Origin: Lachnospiraceae bacterium
GTDB lineage: Bacteria; Bacillota; Clostridia; Lachnospirales; Lachnospiraceae
Direction of reading: 5' to 3'
Assembly: GCA_009779895.1 (NCBI GenBank)
Contig: WRBB01000007.1
Span: forward strand, 29,165 to 93,164
Length of the DNA stretch: 64,000 nucleotides
How positions within the stretch are numbered: position 1 is the stretch's first letter; every line of letters starts with the position of its first letter. The notes under the pieces are model-generated. The model had not been told where the DNA came from and made no database searches. It saw nothing but the letters and a program-made list of their open reading frames with translations. Position numbers and translations under genes: made by a program. Shown in pieces: positions 1 to 7,289 of the stretch.

Positions 1-303
1 AGATTGTTTGTTTGGATGCATATACTCTGAATATGCTATTTTATAATTTTTTGACTCAGAAAGATAAGTACCATATCTCCATGTCCCACCCTCTTTCTTT
101 ACAGTGATACGCGAAAAAGGTGTCACTTCATCAGGTATATAAATTTCATATTTTCCTATTGTTTCAATACTTACCACTCCTTTCGCTTTCTCATCCATCT
201 GAATATCCGATGCATAAACATTATTCACCAATAAACCTCCACTCCAAAAAGATATTGCCAACAAAGATACTACCGCTATTACTTTTATTTTCTTATTTCT
301 CAT
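1..303 (-). CDS. Lactococcin 972-like bacteriocin precursor, C-terminus cut by window edge
   Basis: The first 101 codons are visible; the gene runs off the left end. Residues 1-33 look like a Sec signal peptide (basic MRNKKIK start, hydrophobic core, VYA cleavage-like site before SDIQ). The mature part carries GGTWRYGTY followed by SEYMHPNK, which matches the family pattern of lactococcin 972 (a G-T-W block, then a Y/H-rich block before HS). Known family members are unmodified, Sec-secreted bacteriocins that block septum formation through lipid II. A GGAAC-type ribosome site precedes ATG at 303. Family operons usually continue with a multi-spanning immunity protein and an ABC ATPase, which would lie to the left of the window. 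The family call rests on motif recognition only. Confidence 0.72.
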   Translation of the reverse strand, partial: MRNKKIKVIAVVSLLAISFWSGGLLVNNVYASDIQMDEKAKGVVSIETIGKYEIYIPDEVTPFSRITVKKEGGTWRYGTYLSESKNYKIAYSEYMHPNKQS

Positions 304-448
304 TTATTGTAAGTTCCTTTCTTTCTGCTAATTAATTATAAATTTCTACTAAATCCACACTACCTTGCTTCCACTAAATTTTCTTTAAATATTTTATCAA
401 AAAAACTTATTTTCCCCTCACCTCCATACCATCTATATCTATTTCATC

Positions 449-495
449 TTCTTTGGAAAACCTTGCTACAGAACCTGCATAAATTGTAGCATTGA
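449..495 (-). repeat. Diverged inverted copy, first arm
   Basis: On the minus strand this begins TCAATGCTACA and continues in step with the plus-strand segment at 662-708, differing at roughly a quarter or fewer of positions. The open frame through it ends at a TAA at 407-409. Probably a gene remnant rather than a functional repeat. Confidence 0.55.
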
Positions 496-570
496 TTATC
501 TATAACAGAGGAGAAGTAAAGAGTTACTTCTGAATACCTCCAATCCAATTATACATCGGTAAGCAATATG

Positions 571-597
571 CGTAAAGGGGAAATTCTCCCCTTTACG
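571..597. repeat. Hairpin, 11-bp perfect stem
   Basis: Arms CGTAAAGGGGA (571-581) and TCCCCTTTACG (587-597) enclose a 5-base loop. No T-run follows on either strand, so it is not a standard intrinsic terminator; it may mark the end of a lost transcription unit. Confidence 0.6.
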
Positions 598-661
598 TAT
601 CATCATTGCAAGGGCTATAATTTTATCTGAAGTATTTACAAACAAGTCTACAAAGAACTAG

Positions 662-708
662 TCAATGCTACAGTTTGTGCAGATTCTATGGCAAAATTTC
701 CACAGCAA
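662..708 (+). repeat. Diverged inverted copy, second arm
   Basis: Plus-strand partner of the segment at 449-495; starts TCAATGCTACA. The frame through it reads from about 631 (after a TGA at 628-630) to TAG at 718-720. No start codon with a ribosome site is visible, so it is read as a remnant. Confidence 0.55.
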
Positions 709-809
709 AAAATTATATAGGAGGGATGTCCATATTCAAATTTATCATGTAACAAAAAGTTAACTATTATGTTATTTAAAGGTTATTGAGGTGTAGAAAG
801 GATTTTAAA

Positions 810-1454
810 ATGAAAAATGAAAAAATGAAAAAAAACAGTATAAAAATATTTACAATGTTATTATGTTTAACATTATTAACTAGTACAACCATTTTTACGA
901 ATGCCCAGAATGTAAGCCCTCCGGAAAATGAAGGAGCAAAAATGAACTTTATAAGTATTGATGATGAAACAGGTATAGCAAATGATGGACTTCCTATAAA
1001 GCAAAGCAGAAAAGTGAGCGGTACGATATGGAGCAGCACTTGGTATGCAGGAACGAATTTAAAGGTTGTCGAAAAAGCAATTGCGACAGGTGAATCAAAT
1101 ATAGAAAAACGATTTGTTAAGTACCTAACAGGATCTTGGGCAAAAGCAGAAGATTACTCATGGAGCAAAAGCAATTCTGCATCATGGAGTATTTCAGCTT
1201 CCGCAACTGCCGAGGTAGCGAATGCCGTCCGAACATCTTTGGGATTATCCGCTTCAAGAACGACAACTTATAGTGTTACAGTCAAGATACCAGCGATTAA
1301 AACGAAATATAGTAAACTTGGTTTTGCGAATGATTATTTTAGACAAAATTATAAATATACAATGACTGTCGATGGGAAACAAACACAGTCTCATACAGGC
1401 TATATTGATACACCAACTAAAAATAGCTATTTAATTGTTTATTACCAAAAATAA
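810..1454 (+). CDS. Secreted Ser/Trp-rich protein, unknown function
   Basis: Start set at ATG 810 because GAAAGGA sits 7 bases upstream; an earlier in-frame TTG at 786 has none. The 214-residue product has a clear signal peptide (lysine-rich start, then a hydrophobic stretch with MLLCLTLL, likely cut near TNA-Q). The mature part has an N-terminal stretch with WSSTWYAG, a central alternating Ser/Ala/Thr segment (SWSKSNSASWSISASA and onward) and a tyrosine-rich end. The alternating central segment could form amphipathic beta strands as in pore-forming proteins, but this is only a pattern and I do not recognise the family. Being next to a bacteriocin and a lipoprotein, it may take part in secretion, immunity or attack. 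Confidence 0.75.
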   Translation: MKNEKMKKNSIKIFTMLLCLTLLTSTTIFTNAQNVSPPENEGAKMNFISIDDETGIANDGLPIKQSRKVSGTIWSSTWYAGTNLKVVEKAIATGESNIEKRFVKYLTGSWAKAEDYSWSKSNSASWSISASATAEVANAVRTSLGLSASRTTTYSVTVKIPAIKTKYSKLGFANDYFRQNYKYTMTVDGKQTQSHTGYIDTPTKNSYLIVYYQK

Positions 1455-1514
1455 TAACTCGCATCTTTTATTTGTATTTTACTGATAAAGTGTACGAAAG
1501 GATAGGAAAAACTT

Positions 1515-2273
1515 ATGAAAAAGATATGTATTACCGTATTATGTGTCTGCATACTATTTACAGGATGTGCTGTCAAAAGAGAAAAACGCGGATTTTTCGC
1601 TTGGATGGATGGATATTTAGCTATGGCACAAGGAGAAGAATTTGGCATTGCCTTGACCTATTTTTTTGAACCCGGCAATGCTCCTTTTACAACAGATGAA
1701 ATTTACAGTCTATCTTTTGGGGGAGTAAAACAAGTAGAAATAGTGAATTTTTCCATTACTTCTTTGGATTCTGATATGCCTTTACAATATGCAGCATATT
1801 CTTTTGATTTAGATATTAAAGCTATGGAAAAGGGCGTTTTTAAGACTGATACCTTAGTGGCTACAATGAGCAACAATTCCTCTATTACTTTTCGAATTGG
1901 AGAATGGGTTTTTGATGTTGAAGAATTCGCATTACCTCCGGAAGCAGAAAATAAAATTAACGTGTGGAGTTCACCGGCAGCCGGAAGTAATCCAAGGGTA
2001 TTTGCATATGCTTATTCTATTATTGATGATATAAAAATAAAGGAAATTTGGCTATCAGAACATGTTGTTTTATCAGAAGAGAATGGTTTACCACTTTCCA
2101 ATGAAATTGAATTACCTCAAATCATAAATGCCCCGATTAATTTTATTCGCCCCAAAATTATTCTTGATACTGGCGGTGAGGAGATGGTTGCTTTGGGAAT
2201 GAGTTACTATAGTGGAGCCATAAATATACAAAAAGATGTTTTAGAAAAAAGTAAAGAACTGAACGGCAAGTAA
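1515..2273 (+). CDS. Lipoprotein, unknown function
   Basis: A 252-residue protein with a type II signal peptide: MKKICITVLCVCILFTGC, lipobox FTGC with Cys18 as the lipid-modified residue. An AAAGGATAGG ribosome site lies about 11 bases upstream of ATG 1515. The rest is a soluble, mildly acidic extracellular domain without motifs I recognise. It follows the secreted protein gene by 60 bases on the same strand, so the two may share a transcript. A role as immunity or accessory lipoprotein for the neighbouring bacteriocin locus is possible but not shown. Confidence 0.78.
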   Translation: MKKICITVLCVCILFTGCAVKREKRGFFAWMDGYLAMAQGEEFGIALTYFFEPGNAPFTTDEIYSLSFGGVKQVEIVNFSITSLDSDMPLQYAAYSFDLDIKAMEKGVFKTDTLVATMSNNSSITFRIGEWVFDVEEFALPPEAENKINVWSSPAAGSNPRVFAYAYSIIDDIKIKEIWLSEHVVLSEENGLPLSNEIELPQIINAPINFIRPKIILDTGGEEMVALGMSYYSGAINIQKDVLEKSKELNGK

Positions 2274-2310
2274 AAACACCATTTCATTATCAAACTATTT
2301 TTTTTAAGCA

Positions 2311-2341
2311 TTGACTCTTACGTTACGTTATAGTTTATAGT
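2311..2341 (+). promoter_or_regulatory. MerR-type promoter of the TipA-like gene
   Basis: TTGACT (2311-2316) and TATAGT (2336-2341) are separated by 19 bases, the over-long spacer typical of promoters twisted into activity by MerR-family proteins. The spacer contains ACGTTACGT. This implies self-activation by the gene just downstream. Confidence 0.72.
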
Positions 2342-2372
2342 AAAATTAGTTTCACAGAAAGAGGTGAGAACA

Positions 2373-3113
2373 ATGAAGCTAAAAATTAATGAAGTAGCCA
2401 AACTTACAGGCATAACAGTCAGAACACTCCATTATTATGATGAAATTGGACTGTTATCTCCAAGCGAAGTTACTGAAGCAGGCTATCGTCTATATGATGA
2501 AAGGGCATTGCATTATCTGCAACAAATACTATTTTTTAGAGAACTTGATTTCCAATTAAATCAAATCAAAGAAATAGTTACCGACCCCACTTTTAATGCG
2601 AATGACGCGTTAAAAAATCATCAAGATTTATTAACTAAAAAACGAGATCGTATTGACAAGTTAATAAAACTTGTAAAAAAAACAATTAAAGGAGGAACTG
2701 GTATGAGTTTCAAAGAATTTGACATTTCGGAAATTGAAGCACTGAAAGAAAAGTATGCCACAGAAGTTAAGGAGCATTGGGGGCACACAGCCGCATATGC
2801 TGAAAGTACAAAAAAGACCAAAAATTATGACACAGCAAAATGGAATGAACTTCAAAAAGTACAAGACAGCATTTTTCTTCGTTTTGCTGAAAGCATGGGT
2901 AAAGAACCCAGTCATACAGATATCCAAGCTCTTGTAAAAGAACGGCAAGACTTCATCACAAATAATTTCTACGTTTGTTCAAATGAAATGTTACAAGAAC
3001 TTGCTCAAATGAATTTGACAGACGAAAGATTTAAGAAAAACATTGACAAATTTGCTGATGGTTTGACTGAATTCATTGCAAAAGCTACAGATATTTATTG
3101 TAAGCAAGCGTAA
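2373..3113 (+). CDS. MerR-family regulator with TipAS drug-binding domain
   Basis: ATG 2373 is preceded by AGAGGTGAG. The 246-residue protein has an N-terminal MerR winged helix-turn-helix (MKLKINEVAKLTGITVRTLHYYDEIGLL), a coiled dimerisation helix to about residue 108, and a C-terminal TipAS-type domain (EVKEHWGHTAAY, then a helical repeat ending ATDIYCK). Known TipA-type proteins bind thiopeptide and other antibiotics and switch on their own gene and efflux or stress genes. The promoter has the 19-bp spacer expected for this class. An in-frame internal ATG at 2703 with its own strong ribosome site could make the short ligand-binding form, as in Streptomyces tipA. No obvious efflux gene is adjacent. 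Confidence 0.9.
   Translation: MKLKINEVAKLTGITVRTLHYYDEIGLLSPSEVTEAGYRLYDERALHYLQQILFFRELDFQLNQIKEIVTDPTFNANDALKNHQDLLTKKRDRIDKLIKLVKKTIKGGTGMSFKEFDISEIEALKEKYATEVKEHWGHTAAYAESTKKTKNYDTAKWNELQKVQDSIFLRFAESMGKEPSHTDIQALVKERQDFITNNFYVCSNEMLQELAQMNLTDERFKKNIDKFADGLTEFIAKATDIYCKQA
2688..2705 (+). promoter_or_regulatory. Internal ribosome site and start for a TipAS-like short form
   Basis: AAAGGAGG (2688-2695) lies 7 bases before ATG 2703, in frame with the full-length gene (codon 111), exactly at the join between the DNA-binding half and the TipAS domain. It would give a 136-residue protein (MSFKEFDISEIEALK...) with no DNA-binding part. Confidence 0.7.
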
Positions 3114-3184
3114 TGGATAGTAGGTCAAGGAGCAATTTGACGGTTTTTAATTTTTGTTGATGATGGAATGTACTTGCTTGTGAT

Positions 3185-3230
3185 ATACTCCCATCTTTGA
3201 CACTTGTATAAAGGTAAAAGATGGGAGTAT
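3185..3230. repeat. 14-bp inverted repeat between convergent genes
   Basis: ATACTCCCATCTTT (3185-3198) pairs perfectly with AAAGATGGGAGTAT (3217-3230) around an 18-base loop. It sits between the ends of the TipA-like gene and the inositol operon and could stop both transcripts, although neither side has a good T-run. Confidence 0.6.
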
Positions 3231-3255
3231 AACAATATTCTTATGCTTAATCCAC

Positions 3256-4269
3256 TTAAAATGAAATCTCCGCTATTTTCACCGGACGTCTCTCTTCCAC
3301 CGACTTTTTCGCCGCCAAACCCATCAACACCGGCTTCAATCCATCCATTACCCCAAGGGGTGTATCTGTATCATTCACAATGGCCGAAATAAAACATTCC
3401 ACTTCTTTGGCAAAGGATTCCATATAACGCTCCAAGAAAAAATACAATGGCTTTTCTCCTATCACTCCATCTACAGTACTTAATACCGCTGTCGTATTTG
3501 TGTCATTCGCTGTCGCCACCATACCTTTTGCACCAAAGACTTCTGCTCTTTGATCATAACCGTAAACCGCTTGCCGTGAATTATCAATCACAGCAATTGC
3601 GCCGTTTGCCATTTTAAGCGTAATAACCGCAGTATCTACATCTCCTGCTTTTCCAATTGCAGGATCAACCAAAACAGCCGCTTCTACAAAAATTTCCTCC
3701 GCATCACAACCGGCCAAAAAACGCACCATATCAAAATCATGAATGGTCATATCCAAAAACATCCCACCAGACACGGCTGCATATTCTGCAGATGGTGGCT
3801 CAGGATCTCTGGAAGTTACACGAATGATGTGTGGTTCACCAATCTTACCCGCTGCAACCGCTGCTTGTACAGCCGCAAAGTTATGATCAAAACGACGATT
3901 AAATCCTACTTGATATTTTACGTTTGAACCCTCTAAAGCCTGAATAACCTCTTTGATTTTTTCTACATCATAGTCAATCGGTTTTTCACAAAATACATGT
4001 TTGCCCGCATGGATTGCTTCTACAGAAATATTGGAATGGGTATCTGTAGAAGAACAAATCAACACCGCATCAATTTCCGGATCCGTCAAAATTTCTCTAT
4101 AATCCTTAACTGCATGTTCTATACCCATGCTTTTTGCCCATTCAATCATTTCATCATTCATAAACGGATCCGCTATGGTTTTCACTTTTGCATAATGGAT
4201 ACGTGTACCAATGCTGGTTGCATGTACTTTTCCAATTCGGCCTGCGCCAATAATACCCACTGTAATCAT
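3256..4269 (-). CDS. iolG: Inositol 2-dehydrogenase-like oxidoreductase (Gfo/Idh/MocA)
   Basis: A 337-residue NAD-dependent dehydrogenase. It has the Rossmann GAGRIG motif at residues 8-13, CEKP with Lys96-Pro97, and the D173-x3-H177 pair in FLDMTIHDFD, the positions used by Bacillus subtilis IolG (K97, D172, H176). The likely reaction is oxidation of myo-inositol or a related cyclitol to an inosose. It is the last gene of the six-gene system A operon, 25 bases after the IolE-like gene whose substrate it would make. A sugar other than inositol cannot be excluded because this superfamily is broad. Confidence 0.85.
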   Translation of the reverse strand: MITVGIIGAGRIGKVHATSIGTRIHYAKVKTIADPFMNDEMIEWAKSMGIEHAVKDYREILTDPEIDAVLICSSTDTHSNISVEAIHAGKHVFCEKPIDYDVEKIKEVIQALEGSNVKYQVGFNRRFDHNFAAVQAAVAAGKIGEPHIIRVTSRDPEPPSAEYAAVSGGMFLDMTIHDFDMVRFLAGCDAEEIFVEAAVLVDPAIGKAGDVDTAVITLKMANGAIAVIDNSRQAVYGYDQRAEVFGAKGMVATANDTNTTAVLSTVDGVIGEKPLYFFLERYMESFAKEVECFISAIVNDTDTPLGVMDGLKPVLMGLAAKKSVEERRPVKIAEISF

Positions 4270-4294
4270 TTTTTTCCTCCTCTATAGGCTTGCT

Positions 4295-5194
4295 TTATAA
4301 TCCTGTTTTTTCTCCAATGAATGTTCTTGCTTTTACAGCATATACAAAGGGATTTGCCACAGCAGGGTCCTGTTCTGCCTCAACAACCATATAACCCGCA
4401 TAATTACTTTGGGCAAGTACGGCAAAAATCGGGGCAAAATCCAAACTACCATCACCCGGCACTGTAAAAGCTCCTTTTCGAACACTTTCCAAAAAGCTCC
4501 ATCCTTCTACTTTTGCTTGTGCAACCACTTCTTGGCGAATGTCCTTTAAATGAACATGCTTAATCCTGCTTGCATATTTTTGCACCATTTCCAACGGATC
4601 TTCACCACAGTAAGCAAAATGCCCTGTATCAAATAACAAATGAACATATTGCGGATCTGTATGCGCCATCATCCGCTCTACTTCAGCAGCATTTTCTACC
4701 ACCGTTCCCATATGATGATGGAACGTCAAATAAATTCCATACTCCGTTATGGCAATTTTCCCCAACTGGTTCATACCCGCACAAAATATAGTCCATTCTT
4801 CCTCATTCATTACATATTTGTCACCAAATATGGCTACATTTTGTTTCCCTTGCGTACTATAACTTTGCTCAGAAACACCAATTACCTTAGCGCCTACCGC
4901 TCTTAAAAATTCTAATTGAGTCCGAAACGCTTTTTCTACCTCCGCAAAAGGTCGGGTAATCAGAAAACACGAAAACCATTGGTTACAAATTTCCATACCA
5001 CGAATATCCAAATATTGTTTCAACACCACCGGATCCTTGGGGTACTTATTTCCCACTTCCGAACCGGTAAAACCGGCCAATGCCATTTCACTCACACACT
5101 GTTCAAAGGTATTTTCTTTGCCCAACTCCGGCAAATCATCATTGGTCCATCCGATTGGAGCTATACCTAACTTTACTTTACTTTTATCTAACAT
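4295..5194 (-). CDS. iolE: Myo-inosose-2 dehydratase
   Basis: ATG 5194 is chosen because GGAGAA lies just upstream and because MLDKSKVKLGIAPIGWTNDD is the typical IolE N-terminus; a longer frame to 5242 would add 16 unlikely residues. The 299-residue length matches the family (about 297). It is a xylose-isomerase-like TIM barrel, with the characteristic APIGWTNDDLPELG, FHHHMGT, LLFDTGH and HVHLKD segments that carry metal ligands. It removes water from scyllo-inosose to give the diketone of the inositol pathway. No IolB, IolC, IolD or IolJ gene is present here, so the pathway is completed elsewhere or differs. Confidence 0.92.
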   Translation of the reverse strand: MLDKSKVKLGIAPIGWTNDDLPELGKENTFEQCVSEMALAGFTGSEVGNKYPKDPVVLKQYLDIRGMEICNQWFSCFLITRPFAEVEKAFRTQLEFLRAVGAKVIGVSEQSYSTQGKQNVAIFGDKYVMNEEEWTIFCAGMNQLGKIAITEYGIYLTFHHHMGTVVENAAEVERMMAHTDPQYVHLLFDTGHFAYCGEDPLEMVQKYASRIKHVHLKDIRQEVVAQAKVEGWSFLESVRKGAFTVPGDGSLDFAPIFAVLAQSNYAGYMVVEAEQDPAVANPFVYAVKARTFIGEKTGL

Positions 5195-5211
5195 CTTTTT
5201 TTCTCCATATC

Positions 5212-6231
5212 TTATAAATTGATTAATTCTCCCGTTTGCCAAGATTTTCTACATGCCTCAGCAACAATCGTTGCTTGCAAACCATCATTGGCCGATACCT
5301 CCGGTTGTTTTCCTTTGTTGATACAAGCAACAAACGCTCTCATTTCATCTATAAAAGCCTGTTTAAAACGCTCCGAAAAATTTTGAGACGTAGGTCGAAC
5401 CACACCATGCTCATTGCATATCGTTACCAAATTTTTCTCCGGATGATGTGCCAAAGAAATTGTTCCCTTTGTTCCAATCAATTCCATTTCCACATGATAA
5501 CCATGGACCGCATTTCTACCTGCCACCAAAAAAGCAATGGTCTTGTCTTGCATTTCCAACATAGCCGCTCCCGTTTCCAATTCTCCAGCCTCATCCAACT
5601 CCGGGTAAGCCGCATTTTTACCCAAAGCCCAAACTCGTTTTACCTCTGTTTTGGTAAACCAACGCAACAAATCAATATCATGAATGGACATATCCGCAAA
5701 AATACCGCCACTATTGCTTCTTTTGGCAAATTTCACAAAACTTTCCATGCCACTACTTGGGTCAATACCATAACAGCGTACCACCGTCAAATCGCCAATT
5801 TCACCCGCCTCTACCAATTCCTTTGCATACTGGTAGGATGCATCATAACGACGCATAAAACCCAAAAAGAAAACCTGATCAAAATGCTGCTCTATAGTTG
5901 TGATTGTCCGTTTGATTTCATCCACATCCAGACCAATCGGTTTCTCACAAAATACATGCTTGCCTGCCAAAAGAGCCAATTGTATTTGTTCCAAATGAAA
6001 ACCCGATGGAGACACAATCACAACGCCATCAAGTTCAGGGTTTTTTATCATATCCACATAAGAGGAATACGTATCTTTTACACCCAACGTTTCTTTTGCA
6101 TAATCCAATTCTTCCGGCACAATGCTGCAAGCAGCAATCAATTCACTGCCGGGAACATGCCATGCAATATTTTCACCATGAATCCGTCCTAATCTACCCA
6201 ATCCAACAATTCCAAATTTCAAACGCTTCAT
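5212..6231 (-). CDS. Second Gfo/Idh/MocA dehydrogenase of the inositol-type operon
   Basis: A 339-residue paralogue of the downstream IolG-like enzyme. GLGRLG is at residues 10-15, CEKP with Lys97, and the catalytic pair D180 and H184 in FADMSIHDIDLL. The two enzymes differ strongly in sequence, so they probably act on different isomers (for example myo- and scyllo-inositol, as IolG with IolW or IolX in Bacillus) or work as a redox pair. It lies directly between the permease gene and iolE on one transcript. The exact substrate cannot be read from sequence. Confidence 0.85.
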   Translation of the reverse strand: MKRLKFGIVGLGRLGRIHGENIAWHVPGSELIAACSIVPEELDYAKETLGVKDTYSSYVDMIKNPELDGVVIVSPSGFHLEQIQLALLAGKHVFCEKPIGLDVDEIKRTITTIEQHFDQVFFLGFMRRYDASYQYAKELVEAGEIGDLTVVRCYGIDPSSGMESFVKFAKRSNSGGIFADMSIHDIDLLRWFTKTEVKRVWALGKNAAYPELDEAGELETGAAMLEMQDKTIAFLVAGRNAVHGYHVEMELIGTKGTISLAHHPEKNLVTICNEHGVVRPTSQNFSERFKQAFIDEMRAFVACINKGKQPEVSANDGLQATIVAEACRKSWQTGELINL

Positions 6232-6283
6232 CTTTTATTTACCTCATAAAAACCCAAACATCAAACATTCTATCTTTCTAATC

Positions 6284-7282
6284 TTACCGTTTGCGATTCT
6301 TTTGCATATCAATCACAACCGCACCCACAATAATCATACCTTGAACAATTTGTTGCACATAAGCATCAATACCCAACAAGGTAAACCCATTGGTCAAGGT
6401 TCCTAAAATCAAAGCACCCACTACGACACCCCATACTTTGCCAACGCCACCGCCATGGCTGGTTCCACCAATTGTAGCCGCCGCAATCGCTGTTGTTTCA
6501 AACATCGTACCTGCTGCCGGTTGAATGGAGCCACCGGTTCTACCAATAAAAATCAAAGCCGAAATCGCCGCAAACACACCGGGAATTACATAAACCCAAA
6601 CCAAAGCCCTTTTTACTTTGATACCTGAAATCTCCGCCGCTTCAACATTACCACCAATGGCATAGACACTTTTGCCAAAGGTTGTAAAGTTCATCAAAAC
6701 CCAAATAAAAAATACACATATTGCATAAATAACCACCGGCATAGGGATATAACCAAAAATCCGCTCACCAAACATATTAATCGACGGATTGATATTGCTG
6801 ATTGGCCTACCCTGCGAAACCATAAGGGCTGCTCCACGAAAAGCAATCTGGCTGCCTAATGTAGCAATAAAAGGCGGAATAGACGTATAAGCTACCAAAG
6901 CACCATTAATAAAACCAATCAAAGCACCCACCAAAATTGCCACAATGGCCGTCACAATCAATGGCGGCATCCCTAAATTCGGAAACACTCGATCCACAGC
7001 ATCCGGACTTTGACTAATAATACCGGCGACGATTCCGGCAAAAGCCAGCGTAGAACCCACAGATAAGTCAATCCCCTTAGAAACCAAAACCACAAATATC
7101 CCCAATGCCAAGATTCCAAAAATTGCAGATTGCGTTAATAAATTCAAAATATTATTTAATACCAGAAAATTGGAGTTCATCAAGGATAAACCTACAATCA
7201 TAATGACCAAAACAATCATGATTAAATAATCTGATAGTAGCTCTTTTATACCTCTTGATTTCATCTTCTCTATCACTTTCAT
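6284..7282 (-). CDS. CUT2 sugar ABC transporter permease, system A
   Basis: Start at ATG 7282, with AAAGGAG upstream inside the end of the ATPase gene; the longer frame to 7363 overlaps that gene and has no ribosome site. A 332-residue RbsC-type permease with about nine or ten membrane helices and the family signatures SKGIDLSVGSTLAF and EISGIKVKR, plus the late GTSHGGGVGKVWG loop. It forms the channel with the double ATPase encoded 7 bases upstream and the binding protein at the operon head. Linked to inositol dehydrogenases, so inositol or a related cyclitol is the likely cargo. Confidence 0.92.
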   Translation of the reverse strand: MKVIEKMKSRGIKELLSDYLIMIVLVIMIVGLSLMNSNFLVLNNILNLLTQSAIFGILALGIFVVLVSKGIDLSVGSTLAFAGIVAGIISQSPDAVDRVFPNLGMPPLIVTAIVAILVGALIGFINGALVAYTSIPPFIATLGSQIAFRGAALMVSQGRPISNINPSINMFGERIFGYIPMPVVIYAICVFFIWVLMNFTTFGKSVYAIGGNVEAAEISGIKVKRALVWVYVIPGVFAAISALIFIGRTGGSIQPAAGTMFETTAIAAATIGGTSHGGGVGKVWGVVVGALILGTLTNGFTLLGIDAYVQQIVQGMIIVGAVVIDMQKNRKR

Positions 7283-7289
7283 TTTTATA

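Larger units (their letters stand above)
304..809. other. Intergenic region with decayed coding fragments
   Basis: A 506-base gap between two divergent genes. It holds a perfect 11-bp hairpin (571-597) and two diverged, oppositely oriented copies of a sequence of about 47 bases (449-495 on the minus strand, 662-708 on the plus strand). Translated, the copies read INATIYAGSVARFSKED and VNATVCADSMAKFPQQ, and both run to stop codons but have no usable start, so they look like leftover C-terminal ends of one small protein family. No intact gene seen. Confidence 0.5.

Noticed and set aside
304..809. Riboswitch or small RNA in the first intergenic region
   Set aside because: Only one simple hairpin and decayed coding sequence are visible; no conserved aptamer pattern recognised.
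3185..3230. Classic intrinsic terminator
   Set aside because: The stem is strong but lacks a T-run on either side, so it is listed only as an inverted repeat.
5236..6192. 318-codon open frame on the plus strand
   Set aside because: It runs antisense to the complete Gfo/Idh/MocA gene, has Cys/His/Arg-rich composition typical of a shadow frame and no ribosome site.
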